NCBI GenBank assembly: GCA_012295275.1
Contig: CM022665.1
Coordinates: forward strand, 26,193,446-26,257,445
Direction: 5' to 3'
Source of the DNA: Chrysomallon squamiferum
Lineage: Eukaryota > Mollusca > Gastropoda > Neomphalida > Peltospiridae
DNA: 64,000 bases
The translations under genes were made by a program, and so were the position numbers. Under the pieces are notes generated by a model. That model did not search any database, had not been told where the DNA came from, and saw nothing but the letters and a program-made list of their open reading frames with translations. Each line of letters begins with the position of its first letter. The stretch's first letter is position 1. This document shows, one piece after another, positions 50,598-64,000 of this stretch.

Positions 50598-53500
50598 TTA
50601 ATCACAATATTTAGGATTTCCAGTTCTGTAGATGATGTTAAAGAGTGCTGTCAGTAATTCTTTGGAACATTCCAGCCATGGTGTGCATGTAGATTCATCC
50701 TGTAATCAATAGATGGTCGGATATAAAGAAATATTGCTATTGTTATGAAATGAATGTGACTTCACATGTACAGATGTTGGGTCAGGGGCTATTACACTGA
50801 TTACCCTTGTGTAATTGTTCCTGTCTTGTATGCTTTTTTGCAGAAAAAACCTTGAAGATGCCATCATACAATTGTGGAGCAAACAACAAGAAAATACAAA
50901 CATATTTTTCAAATTAACCCCTCAAAACAAAGCCAAAAAATATTAATGTTATTTATTTCCTTCATTAAATACTACAAACGGATCAGTTAATTTTCAGCTA
51001 AATTTAAAATCAGCATTGTAAAAGAAAGTACTAATTGTTTGAAACAATAATGAAGAGATAAATAAAATGAGAAAATATTTTTGATTTTTTAAGTGGGTGC
51101 TGGAGCAAAATGTTACTTTTTATCACACACACACACAGCTGTTTGATGCACATAGAAAACACCAGTTGTTATTATATTTCAGTGTTTTAAATTAAAGGCT
51201 TTGCATTTATTGTTTTAAATTTGTTAGAGAAACATAAATGTTTACTTTTTAATTGATTATGCACAGGAATTAGCCTTTAATAATAATAATATTAGGAACA
51301 ACAACAATAATAATAGTAATAATAATTAAATAAAATGTTGAAAAAACTGTGTCCGTGAAATATGGCTTCATTTGACATACTGAATATGATCAGTAGTGAT
51401 AAATTAGAAATTAATATATTTTTATTGACAGAGCAATATGTCTTTATATTGGAAATTACATCACTGGTAGCAGATTATATCCAAGGTTAAATTTTGTTGT
51501 GTCATATTATGTGGCTTTAACACAGAAGACAGTCAAAATGTCATCCTACATTACCAGTTTTTCAGATGGAATAAAACAACAACAAACTGTATTTGATCTT
51601 CAGCAAATATTTTATGATACAGTCTATACTGATTTGTTAATTTACAGTTTAAAAAAATTATTTTTCATGACATTAGTATGATGATTTTTTAATTATTATT
51701 ATTATTATTTTTTTTTCTGGATTTATATGCACTAGTTATTAGCATTATGTCATTTTCATGAAAAGTTCAAAGAGGACAAAGTAATTTGTTTATATTCAGA
51801 TATGACAAAATAGTAATTTTAAATCGACTGCTAATTTTTTAGCAGGCAAGACATAGTTCAGGGATTTGGTGCTTGACTAATCGTGTTTAGTTTGGAACGC
51901 ATCCCAGTCATTGTGTGAGATAGCTTTTTACTTACTTATTCTAGCCAGTGCTCATCAGTTCTCTTAATAAAAAACAATAAGTATAAAATTTTGTTTGTTG
52001 GATATTACTTATAAAAGTTCTCATGTTGCTAATCATTGAAGAACAGCCCATCAGCAGTGTGTTCCTCCTTTGTTAAAGATGTAATTATCTGAATACAAAG
52101 CCATATTAGTATTGTTAAAAATCATACATTCCTTTGCCTGTTATTAAAATAAAAATGAGACAGTAAAGTCTTCTTTTTTTTCTAAATTAAGATTTTTAAT
52201 CTAAAGTCTTTTTTTAATTTAATTTTTTTCTTAATTAAGATTTTCAGTCTAAGTACTGAAATAAAATAACTGAAAGTGTTAATGAAAAATCATTTGCATG
52301 CAGCGTTCAGTGATCTTTGGTAATTACTGGTCAGGATTATATTACATGTACTGTTAATCACCTAAACTGCTTTAACAAGCTAAAACTTTCTAAACATAAA
52401 ACAGATCTTTTAATTTAATTTACATACATTTTGTCCAGTTCAATTAAAGAAGCTGTCCAATGTTTAGCAGCCACAACAACAATAAAGAAGAGATTCTCAG
52501 AGATGTTTTTTAAAAGATTATTATTCCTCAATTAATTTTTTGACAGTGATAGTGTTGGAACTTAATAATGTAATTAACTGAAACTAGATACAAAAAACAG
52601 ATGCCATTTCAGTGATGTTTTATTAATTACAGGGAAGAAAAAAAAGAAAAAGGATAAAAAATATATATATAATTGATTGATTACCGATAGTGGTTCCAAA
52701 CATTTACAAGTTTACTAGAGTATAGCAGTACATTTTCTACTCGATGATGCTTGCCCAGGATATGGAATTGACATTTATGAATAAAGCTATTATTTACTTG
52801 ACAGTTATGAAACAGTCTCAAGAAATTTTATATGATAATTATCATCATTTCGAATAGATTCTTTGGAAAAAAACATAAAACCTGAAACAAAATTATGTTA
52901 GCAATTTCAGTTGTTTTGTATCAGATTAAAACAATATATTTATTTTTAAAATTATTTTTCTTTTTCAGCAGTCAAATATGATTAATTAGAAAAATCAAAA
53001 AAAAAAAAAACAACAACAAAAAAAACAAACCAAACCAAAAAACAACAAACAAGAAAACATACTTTTAAAAAAAAAAGCTATTTTGGAAACTACCAAAATT
53101 ATGTTTAGAAATGACAGAATGAATGGAATGATGTCAAAGAAATAATATGTTTTTAATGTTGAAGATATAAGACAATTACCTCGGTGTTAAAAATGACATT
53201 TTGACATTAAGCAGTGACTGGTAATCAAGAAACATGCACTTGGCAAGGGTCTCACACTTCCCTGTCTTGATGGAGCATCATCTACATCCTTCTAACACTG
53301 ACCAGATGGCCACTGATTTCACCAGATCTCCCAAAATATTTCTCAAACATTTAGTCTTCTTTGAAGTAGAGCTTATGTTGTTTAGAAACATTTATTGCAA
53401 GAAGGGTTACATTTGCAAACAATTCTTTACTTTTTTCTTTTTTTAATTTGCGTATAAACATTTTAATTATATTTTATGGTTGGTTTTTATCTGATAACAA

Positions 53501-54050
53501 AATATCTGTCATACTTCTAATCTTCATGGTGCCGTGCTAATTTCATAAATGTCTTGCAGTGAAAGGTAAAACCATCAAATAAAATGGTGTATAAACAGTT
53601 GATAAAGTTTAAATTTTTTATTTTATTTTTTTTGAAAGTGTGACAGAAAGATTACAAAATGCTCAAAACAGTCTAACAATGTTATTTAATTACAATATTT
53701 ATCATTTTTTCAAAACTGATCATTCCAGAAACCATTTTAATTTTCATTTCAATACACCAACTTTATATTTATGTACAAACTAAAAACAATAGACTATTCT
53801 AGATATTTGAGAAATGTTGTCTTTATTCGTTTTCCTTCGGTTTATTATTTTCTTTCATCTTTTTTTGTTATTCCCATATCTTAACCTTTTGATAAAACAG
53901 TTTTTGGTATTGCCTGGTACAATTATGGTTTATATAATATTTTCCAGATTTGACAAGCTGATCAATTAACATGGCAGACACTTCATCTTGATTTCCCATG
54001 ATGATCTTGTATGCCTCTAGTTCCACACTACACTGAGTCTTTGATAGGAT
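50598..54050 (-). CDS. Candidate exons of an unrecognised gene
   Basis: Two minus-strand segments look exon-like. The segment 53886-54050 is open for 55 codons (ILSKTQCSVELEAYKIIMGN, then QDEVSAMLIDQLVKSGKYY) between a TTTTAACAG acceptor and an AAAAG|GTTAAG donor, phase 0 at both ends. If unspliced it would stop at 53868. The segment 50598-50699 follows a TTGATTACAG acceptor and encodes DESTCTPWLECSKELLTALF, then NIIYRTGNPKYCD and a stop, also phase 0. A further open stretch near 53245-53330 (KTKCLRNILGDLVKSVAIWS) could lie between them. None resembles a known family. Open frames of this size occur by chance in AT-rich DNA. Confidence 0.2.
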
Positions 54051-55267
54051 CTGTTAAAACATTAAATTTTGGTTACAAAAATGTATCAAAAATAATAGCC
54101 TTATCTAAACTGTTTCTGTATTTTCTCTGGAGCAATAAAAATAAAACATTAATATATCTTTTAATAATTACTTTAAGCATTAATATTCTTGTTTTTATTG
54201 TTATTCCATACATTTTGTTTTTGTTCATGTCTGTTATGTGGAAATATATCTCTGTATAAGAAATCAAATGTAAAATGTTGGACAAAAATCTAAAGTGAAG
54301 ATCTTTTAAGGACATATTACAGCTATTGTTATAAACAGATTACTACCACTATTACTGCTATTTTACTACTACTTCTACTACAGATTATGATAATGATAAC
54401 TATAATATAGTATGTAACTACAATGACAGTAAATTACCAAAATTAACTACATTTTTAAAAAATATAAATGTACAAAAATCTACCAACGTTATTTAATATT
54501 TTTAAAGTTCATTTAATATAAATAAGTACTGAACACTGTCTTTTTATCATTTCATTAGCATTTGTCAGAATAGTTAACTAACATTAACCCTTTGAAACCT
54601 TATGAAATATAAAATGTTCTACTGTTTTAGAAGTTAAGACAAAACAGTTAAACAGATTTTTAGCAGATATCTGTTAAATATGTTTTATTTTATATACATG
54701 CAAACTTTCATGTTTTGAATTTTGAAAAGTTTAATTTCTGTTCTATAATAAAGAACCCTATTAAGAATATTAGATATAAGAAAACAAAAATAATCTGCAT
54801 TATATTACAGAAATAATGTTGATTCCTGAGAAGTTTTTACATTATATTTTCAAAACAACAAAAAAAAAAAAAAAAAAAAAAAAAAGAAAAAAAAGAACAA
54901 AAAACCCCAAATAACAGAAATGGAATGGAATTAATGACCACAATTCATTTCTCTTATCATGTAGATGTAAACTGTACCAGTACATTTCTCCTGTTTTGTT
55001 TTCTCTCTGGCCATCAGGAGCCACCAGTGCATGACTACCCATTAGTTTGGATTATGTGGATGCTGATTCCAGACTATTAAGGTGATAATTAATTGCTCAT
55101 CATGAGGATGGTTTGAATGTGAGATTCTCAGGAAATTAAATTGTCTGCAGCATAATACAAAAGTAAATCTAGAAATGGTCCACATTTCAGTGCAATCTGA
55201 CAAAATGTGATCTACATTTTTTATTTCAAATGTGTTCCTAAATCATTTTATTAATTTATTTATTTAT

Positions 55268-55269
<2 letters not shown>

Positions 55270-55321
<52 letters not shown>
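55270..55321 (+). repeat. Poly(T) run, 52 bases
   Basis: Second-longest homopolymer in the window. A 26-base A run (54860-54885) and a 21-base A run (55422-55442) lie close by on either side. Confidence 0.9.
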
Positions 55322-55840
55322 CTGTTGCTGTTTTAAATTTAAAGCTGTCAGTTGTTTTTCTTTTTCACTTTAAACATGTCATGCACTATCTTATGTGTAA
55401 ACTGATTTGATCCCTTAATGGAAAAAAAAAAAAAAAAAAAAATGTAAAAAGCAAAAAATAATAAATAATTAAAAAGAAGAAAAAAAATTAGAAGGAAGCA
55501 AAGGAAATGAAATTCATAAAAAAATAATAATAATAATAAAAAATAATAATAATAATAAATAAATAAATAAATAAAACAATGTTAACAATGTTTTAAAGAA
55601 AGTATCATTAATAAAAAGCATATTATCCAACACAAGGAAATAAAGAAACCAAATTAAAATAGTTGAAATGGGATTTAAAAAAAAAAAAAGAAGAGGAAAA
55701 TGTATCTGTGATTTCCTTTCTACAGCGTCTTTTAAATGATGCATACAGCAATTGCACATACAGAAGTAAAATGTATTTTCCAGTGTAGCATTCTGCATTT
55801 TACATGTAGTGTTCTTAATGGCTGCCTGCAAGAGTTTGAT

Positions 55841-58800
55841 CTATGTCCTGGGAATTCCAAATGTCTCTTCAAGATGACTCCCAAACCTCTTAGCTACAAA
55901 CAAAACTTTGTTTTGACATTTTGAATTACTGACAAGTGCAGCTATGAAAACATCAAGTAGGTAAACTGGAGAATTAAAGACAAATGTTTGTTATGAATGT
56001 ATACTGAAACCATGACAAAGACATCAAAACTATAAGTAATATAATTTCACAACTATTCTTATTTATTAAGACAGAAAATTTATTTTCTGATAAACAGCTG
56101 ATTATTTTATTTAAATACACAATAATTTAAATATTAAAATGGTTTGTATTTAGATATGTGTAATTTAATTGTCATTTATCAAAATAAAATCTATAGGATG
56201 AGAACTTAACTGGCAAATAGTGGCTATAGGTACATGAGCAGACAAACAACAAATTTTTAATTTAAAAATAACAAAAATAGCAGTAAGACTTGACTTGCAA
56301 AAACAAATAGATAAACATTCTTCACAGATTTTACAATGCTTTAATCAGTCTACCAGAATTTGTTTTTAATTTTTATTTATTTCTTTTCTCTTTTTTTTTA
56401 TAACATTCTGCAGAAACAAGATGATATCACAAAGCATGTATGCTTATGAGCTTATTGGTTTATTGTGAAAACACTGGTCACCTCAAATGAAGAAGAGTTA
56501 ATTGGAAATATTAAAAACGTATTTAGACCAAATGAATATATCCCTAAAGATACCCTTAAAGTGGCATAATTTTTTGCTTTGAAATGAATGTTTACTTTTA
56601 TTCATAGAGTATTTCTCTTCTCAGAATGTGTACATTCTTTGATCAGATTCATATCAAATCTTTACCAGCTGTTTGACTGACACATCCAGTGCGTGATAGT
56701 TTCTATCCAACGATGAAGAACAAAATGCATGTTATGGATAACAGCATCAGCATTTAGAGAACATAAATTGTTATTGCTTAACTGCTGAGCTTCGCAACAC
56801 AAATCAGACAGAAAATTAATTCTTATCAGTGTTATGAAAACTTTTCCCCACCAGACAAGATTAGACACTAAATTCACAGGATGATAATATTACATACAAA
56901 AAGAATTGAGAAAAATGAGAAATGATAAAAGAGGTTTTTTTTTTTTTTTTTTTTTTTTTAAACTATGGTAAGAAAAAAAACCCAAACATAATCATTAAAA
57001 TATAACCTGATTTTCAAATATCAGTAACGAAGAATTTTTAATGTTAATGGTTATCATTTATTTTTATTATTACTTACTGGCATGAAAACTTGCCATCCTA
57101 ACAATTTCTGTAGTAAATTAACAGTCAAGAATGTACAAGCATTTTTCAGCCAGCAGGAAAACCTATACCATGGCCTTTTTAAACTATCTTTTTTATATCA
57201 AAGAATTTTCATCAAAATTATGTCTAACTGTGGGTTACTTTCATGTAATAGTTATCAGACAAACCATGTTTTGTTTTACATGCAGAATATTTTCATAGCA
57301 TTTCAAAATTTCTTATCATACCGTTGAATTGGTTTTCTGAGTTGGCAGCAAATGGATGCAAATAAAACCAGCTACAGCCATCAAACATTTTAGATACATA
57401 TTGTTAGTATCAGGGGTAAAATGTTTAGAAACATATCTGAAAATGATACACTCATTTAAACAACAACAACAACACAAGAAAAAAGAAAGCAATTTCTTCC
57501 CGCTGCATTTTAAAAAATAACAGAAATAATATATGTATAAGGATCAAAACTAATAATACCTGATTAACTTGATAACACATTTCTGTTTGGTCAAACTCAG
57601 TTCACTCTGCATTATGAATCACAAAGTCCAAAATACCTTGACTATGGCAGACATAATATTATAAATACACGGTTATATTTTATTTATTTTATTATTTTTT
57701 TTTTTTATTACAATACCACCATGAAGAGATAATTTTTATGGCTAAGTAAAGCATGTAAAATCAAATTATTAAAAAATAATAATAATAAAAGAAAATAAAG
57801 TTATTAAAGAATGACCATGTTGACAATAAAGCATTTTATATTCAGAAGAAATTTGTTTAATTATATTTTAAGTTCTGTTCTTCATTTCTGAAGCACTGGA
57901 TTTCAACTTGTTTTAATATGACTCAGTCAATGAACTGAGTTAGTATACTTGAATTAGTCTCAGTCTGTAAGAATACAAATTCAAGAAGACATCTTTATCT
58001 GTAGTAAGAGCAGTTAACCATTGTGTTAGAAATATCACAAATGAATAATTTAATTCCTGTCCTGACTGCATTAACCAGTGGACATACTTTTCACTTTGAA
58101 AGGGTCCTTTCTTCTGACCCAGACTATTGTTAAAACTAATTTTATTCTTTAGAATTTATTTACAGACTTATAGTTTATAGAGCAACACACAAAATGTCCA
58201 GAAGATCAGTTGTGTTGTAGTGACCACTGTTAGACATTGTGGTGACAGTATTGTATTGATTTTTGTCAGGCCATATTTATTTCCTATTCCAGCTACTTCT
58301 TTGCTGTTAGATGATATCTATAGTTCTTCAGATGGTTTATCAAAGTCTATATGGTATGTGCTTCCCGGTCTATAGGAAGGTACTTACAAATCATTCTTTC
58401 ATGCTAAACAGTATGAATATTTGAAGAAAAAAAAACAAGAAAAAAAACCCCAAAACAAGCAGCTCTTAACATTAGAATGTGATGATGTTTAGTTAAATAA
58501 ATATTTGTTCTTTCATTCATTATCTAGCAAAAGGTTAAAAGGTATACAAAATGCTTGTCCCAGACTCTTAACAAAAATTAAAAAACAGCAACTCTTCTAT
58601 AACACAGAACTGTAGTTTTAATAAAATGAACTCTATGATTTTTGTTGTGACTAATTATACACTTTACTGAAATAGTCTGTCATCATGTACATGCATGGCT
58701 AATTTAACTAACAGTAATCACTACCCTCCCACATAAAAACTTCTCTGTTAATTAATTTACACAAGATACAAGAAATAAACCAGTCATGCAGAAGTACTGA

Positions 58801-59249
58801 AGAATATGTAAACAGCAGATAAAGCAATTAGCTCACAGGTGATAACATATGAAAGTTAGCTCATTCCTAGATAACACAGTGTTGTTGACGCAGACTTTGT
58901 AGATGAGTTGATGTGAGAAACCCTGCTTATTTAATGTCATATTAGATTTATGAATTGATAAACAATTACTGGAGATGTAACTAAAATGAAAGTTTGTCTA
59001 AACAAACTATAATTTATTAGCATTTCTCTTCTTTTTTTATTTTTTTTTTTTTTTAATAATTATAACTGGAGGTTAAATTCCTTCCCAAGAATATTCATGC
59101 TGGAAATAAAGTAGACATTCTGGCAGAGTTTGTGAACATTCTGTCACTGAAATATGTAAAAGCTTTTTTTTTAAAGACCTTTATTTGTATAAATATGATT
59201 ATAACCTTTTTAATAAAAACAGTTGTATCAAAAGCTTATAACATTCTCA

Positions 59250-59293
<44 letters not shown>

Positions 59294-59818
59294 TAAAATA
59301 AAATCTTATATGTTATGGCTGATTAATGCTTGACTGGTACTTTAGAGTTCTTAGCCTGTGCAGGATGTCTTCTTTATTTTCTACACTCATCACCCTGTTT
59401 GCTCACTGATAGCTTTTATGTTGAGAGAGATTTAAAATACATATAGATAATGTATACATTTAAACACACACTGGTGATGGTTTTAATATATTTCTCAAGG
59501 ATTTGTAACCACAAGCCATTAAAAAAAAGGTTATAAAAATCAGTTTTCAGCAATAAACTGGATCATGAAAAAGAGCATTTAATTTAAATGCATCAGTATA
59601 AAAATATAAATATACATGTGCATGATACATTTACACAGAATACATACAAACATACATACATACATATATAAATATATATATGTTTTAGGCTTTTGAACCA
59701 CTAGAGAACTATTCAGTAACAAAACACAGTATTTCTCACAAATCGCTTGTCTGGGGGACTACTTCATACCAGTTTTTTCTTGTAACCCCGAAGACAGACA
59801 TTCAGCACGAATCCCCAT
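55841..59818 (-). CDS. Candidate multi-exon gene of unknown function
   Basis: A chain of segments joins in compatible phase: 59770-59818 (starting MGIRAECLSSGLQEKT), 59067-59146, 58837-58980, 57949-58123, 57560-57606, 57369-57436, 57078-57107, 56666-56867 and 55841-55886 (ending EETFGIPRT and a stop). Several splice sites are good: donors GTGAGC, GTAAGT and GTAAAG, and acceptors TTTCATTTTAG and TATCATTTTCAG. The segments look GC-richer than their flanks. The predicted protein is leucine- and tryptophan-rich and probably helical (for example LTQWLTALTTDKDVF, SNLVWWGKVFITLIR), with no domain I know. Weak points: segment 59067-59146 needs a one-base shift near TTGGGAAGGAATTT to stay open, and the donor at 57369 is poor. 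A better donor at 57322 gives another phase. Chance cannot be excluded. Confidence 0.3.
59253..59290 (+). repeat. (GA)n microsatellite
   Basis: Nineteen GA units. Confidence 0.95.
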
Positions 59819-61086
59819 AGGTTAATGAGAAAAACTTTTGAATCAACAGGCACCCTTGTGTTATTTTAATTCTGTAATGTTTAAACATGTGATATCTGCA
59901 CTTGCTGGTAAAGGAAACTGAAAAATCATCTCCACTCAGTTTTATGCATTAAGATATTTCCTCAGTTTTGTGTTTGGTGATTTGTATGAACTTTTCAACA
60001 CACGGTTAATGTAGCTGCTTCTTCGTGATTGACTGACTTGTGTCATTGTTACTGAAATATTTCATCATTTGTGTTCACAAATGTGAATCACAGACAACAT
60101 TCTAGATACTGATCAGGTTGGAAGAAGATCATTATAGTGGCATCAAAAATTTAACATATCTTTCTTTCCAATAACGTTTAATGAAAGCAGAAATGATTTA
60201 CAATCTCAAACAGCCATAATATTATCTTATATTTAACTTCTACATTGTGAATGTTATTAGAAAGAAAAGGCTGAAGAGTCTTCTAAAGAGAAAATACTGG
60301 GTTATCTCCCATTCCAGCTAGACTCCCATGGTTGGTGCTTGAAAAGCTCTGTATTAAGTGTGTAATCTGTAACACTGTTGTATTAACATCAAAGTCAGTT
60401 GGCTACATGATATTGTTGCCTTTCTTTATCTGGAGTATTGGCTACAGTATTCAGATTTTTAAAACTGTGTTGTTTTTTTGGTGTATTGTTGATACTTTAT
60501 CATATTATGCTTGAATTATTATTATTATTATTAATTAGTTTTGATTAAAGTATTCTATTAAGAATTAATTGAATGTGTGCATATTTATATTAGCACTGGT
60601 CAGTTAAATTTGTTCATTAAAGTAAGAATGAAAATTTTCATTTAGAACCAAAATTAAAAAATAATAATAAAATAAAATCTACATACATACATATATATAA
60701 AACATTAAAAATAATAACAATAATAAGAATAATGATGAAAATGTTTTGAACTCTTTTATTCTGTCTTGAAAATGGCACCATTCCCCCAGATACATGATTC
60801 ATATGCTTATTTATTTCGGTTAACTCTAATTAGTTTGTTTCCCTGTTCAGTGGGCCTTTCACATCAAAGATGTAGACTGTTCTGTTGAAAGATTCATTTA
60901 TAACAATATAAAATTTCTAATTAGGAAGAACACCAGTCTACAGGGTGATGACAATAGGTTTTTAACCATGTCAAAACAAAAAATAAATGTCATGTTTTTC
61001 GTTATTGGTGACATTTTCTTGTTGGTATTTCTGACAAAAAATAAAAATAGATAAATAATAATAATAATAAATAAAAAAATGTTCGC

Positions 61087-61132
<46 letters not shown>

Positions 61133-64000
61133 TTTTTGATTTTCCCATCTGATAGAATAAATTAAAACAGTTACAAGACACTGATTTAAAAACTGCATGC
61201 AAGATTTATTTTAGTAGAAAAATATCAAAATGAAAATTGAATAAGAAAAACATTTCAAAACATATATCTGAACATTCATTATTTTTGAGAATGCAGCCAT
61301 CTATTGGTATGGAAGCTAGCAAATAAACATTATATATGTCATAAACACTTTAAAACGTGTGCTATGCAAATGAAATATTTAAGAAAAATTATTATTTCTT
61401 TTTTCTTTTATTTAAATGCTTATATATTAATGATGAAATTTCAGGTAGGGTATGTATCACAGGTATGAGTGATGGACACAAATATTTAAGCTAAACACTG
61501 TGCAGACAGAAGAGAAGTCTTTTTACACAACATAGAGCAAGAAATTCTAATAAAATCACGAATATAATAAATAAATAAATAAAAACAAAAAATAAATTTT
61601 ATTTAATATTTCATTGCCAAAAAACATTCATAAACACTGACAAAATTTTTAATTTGAATAATTTCTGCAAGCAATGTCGGTGCTATCTGTATGCTGTTTA
61701 TTTTCATGGCAATGTCAGTGCTGTTCCATGCAGTATTAAAACTACTATATAAAAATTTCTTTCTCATGGCCCAAGCAAGGATCTAAGACACTGTTTCCAG
61801 CATGGCTTTAGTCACACATTGAAGGTCATATAACAATAACTTCTTTATATAAACATCTACCTCCACAACAATAACCATATCACAACCATTGTTTATTCAT
61901 TCCTTGGTGTTTATTTATTCTACAAACATATTTCATATTGCAACTCAGTATTTCCTCCCATTTATTTCCATATTAAATTAATTGGTTACAGTGTCACCCA
62001 GTTTGCAGTCTGAATTTTTTTTTCGGAACATTTGTCCTCATATTTATTTTCTTTCCAAATACTTTCCTAATACTTACCAGTGAGTACAGTGACATGATAT
62101 CCAGTTTTATTGCAAGACTCTGAGCCCATTTAACAAGTCAGTCCAAAAACTCATAATTTCTTTCATATGTGTCAGTGTTTGTTTATGTGTGATTATTACT
62201 GAAAACTAGAACAACATTTATCCTATTGAAATGCAAAGTGCATTAAACTTAAGTATTGTTTTGTCAGGTTTCTTTAATTATGTGTTGTTAGGTGTGGTAG
62301 ACTTTATGAGACTGTGTTAAGTATTGTTGCCAGATTTGGAGAAATAAGATGATTCGTAATTATAACTTATAAAGATCTGAATTTATAAATGAATGTAGAT
62401 AATTTAATAGTTTAATGAAGCAAAATGCTATGTATAATATTAACATACAGTGTACCTGTGACTGTACCAACAGTGTAAAAATATTTTGTAATACTTCCAC
62501 TGGAATGTTTTCAGTTTATATCAACCTTTATTATCAATAAAAATAAATAACTTGACCAGTCATTACTGCTTATAAAGTAACAAACCCAAAATAATCTGAG
62601 GCTGATATTAAATTTGTTTAAAAATAAGTTATGGTAGGTTGAGTAAATCAGTCATGGTAGGCTATTTTGTTTGAAATGATGTTACGAAGTAAGAAAGGAT
62701 TTCAGCTAATATTCATGTTGTTAATTACTGCTGCAGCTAACTGTTAATAGTTTCAGGAACTGAAATTTAAAAATGTACAAATTTGATCTGCTAATCTTAA
62801 AGCCAATACGTTAAACAAAGTTGGGCAACTTTTCTCTTTTTTATTCATTTTTTGTCCTCATAAATATCATTGCTTGTTACATTTATTAACTTTTTTGTTT
62901 GTTGTTGTTTATTTTTATTTATTTATTTTATTATTATTGAGGGTGTTTTTTGTTGGTGTTGTTTTTTTGTTTTTTTTTGTTACATTTTTAAAATATGAGT
63001 TAAACCAAACTTAACCTAATAATGTTTAACAAGCCAGTTTGTTTTACTTTAAAACATTCACAGTGAGACTAATGACATTTTCAACAGAAAGTGATGTAAA
63101 AACACAGTTTTATACTAATGAGAAGGATTGCAGTCTGAATAACTGACATTTGTTTATTGAACTTTGGACATTATTTTCAAGTTAAATGTTGTAAACACTT
63201 TCATGTATTTATGTTCAGATCACCATCTTAGTCTAAATGTTTGTCTTACAGCTTATTGTGACTAACTTGTCCAGGCAATTAAAACTATTTCAGACTGTAC
63301 TATTTACCTATATATTTGTGTTGTATCCACAAGATCTGGACCATCTGTTCATGTTTTGGCAACTTTCCTCCACCTCTATAATAGTTTGCTGCATTCAAGC
63401 CTACTACAAATACACAAGGAAAAGAAAAACTATCTCTTTTCACAGTGTGCCAAGAATACAGCACTATCTCGTGTAAACTGCCTATTTTATTTGCTTTATA
63501 ATGGTTTGTTTCTTGTCTTAACATCAAGGCATAAAAACCTCAAAGGTACATTACCTGCATTTTGTGATGAATGTTATGGGATGTTGGTTTCTGATGTGAT
63601 TGTCTGAACGGTGAATAACAGAGAAATGATTACAAGATGACTGTTCACATACCACTGATGCAGAACGATGTATAAAATAAATACACGAGATAATCAGAAA
63701 TATAGAAATTGCACAAACATTGTCTACAAAATGTGGCTTTCATATTAGCAGACTGGTTTTGCAGTAAATGTGTTTGTACACAGGATATAATATGCATGCC
63801 ATGAACATTATAACAATATGAAGACAAGACATCAGTCAGGCGGTATTTTGAATGAAATGATCTTTATCCATTACATTTATTGCTAGTTCTAAAATAATTT
63901 TACAGCACAATATAATAAGCTATACAGATGCAGTTTCACACAGAATAAAGCAAATGTTTATAAACTTATTATATATGAAAATAATTTTGTTATTTTTTAC
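59819..64000. other. Noncoding, no conserved gene found
   Basis: AT-rich sequence with several chance-length open frames (for example 63237-63607 in two plus-strand frames) that show no family resemblance. Contains the compound TG/GA array at 61091-61132. Confidence 0.5.
61091..61132 (+). repeat. (GT)n(GA)n compound microsatellite
   Basis: A GT array switches directly to a GA array at about 61119. Open frames on the other strand encode only Thr-His and Ser-Leu repeats. Confidence 0.95.

Noticed and set aside
58256-58375. Plus-strand open stretch after TTTTTGTCAG reading PYLFPIPATSLLLDD
   Set aside because: About 38 codons with no partner exon; a frame of this length is expected by chance here and it overlaps the opposite-strand candidate gene.
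63237-63607. Overlapping plus-strand frames near the right end
   Set aside because: Two frames over the same DNA cannot both be real; neither has a recognisable motif or codon bias.

Overview
The window is nuclear DNA from an animal. It is very AT-rich, full of microsatellites and homopolymer runs, and its genes are split into short exons with GT-AG introns. Four conserved eukaryotic genes can be read exon by exon: ZFAND3, FKBP2, SNRPD2 and MPST. A fifth well-formed gene encodes a 217-residue protein I do not recognise. The low GC, the simple repeats and the FLYWCH/MULE and mariner debris suggest a marine invertebrate, perhaps a mollusc. The sequence alone does not prove the taxon.

Layout from the left. 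At 1-5.5 kb lies the 3' part of ZFAND3 (+); its first coding exon is outside the window. At 5.5-10.6 kb is AT-rich intergenic DNA between two convergent genes. At 10.6-13.2 kb is FKBP2 (-), complete. At 13.2-13.6 kb is a short GC-richer spacer that separates FKBP2 head-to-head from SNRPD2 (+, 13.6-20.8 kb). SNRPD2 intron 1 (5.76 kb) is a transposon graveyard: a short mariner-type element, FLYWCH/MULE transposase remnants, a PHD-like fragment and three copies of a diverged repeat. It ends in a 62-T run that abuts the exon 2 acceptor.

At 23.6-31.0 kb is the unrecognised gene (-), six coding exons, with a small upstream ORF in its leader. At 31-40 kb is repeat-rich noncoding DNA. At 40.2-45.1 kb is MPST (-), seven coding exons, with a probable 5'UTR exon and promoter near 45.9 kb. 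From 46 kb to the end no conserved gene is recognisable. A chain of phase-compatible exons at 55.8-59.8 kb (-) may be a further gene, but chance open frames of this size are common here, so it is given low confidence.

The confident genes serve separate housekeeping roles: ubiquitin-related zinc finger, ER prolyl isomerase, spliceosomal Sm protein and sulfurtransferase. They do not form one pathway. The only clear functional coupling is the shared FKBP2/SNRPD2 promoter region. I found no CRISPR array, operon, rRNA or convincing tRNA, and nothing I would call a new biological system.
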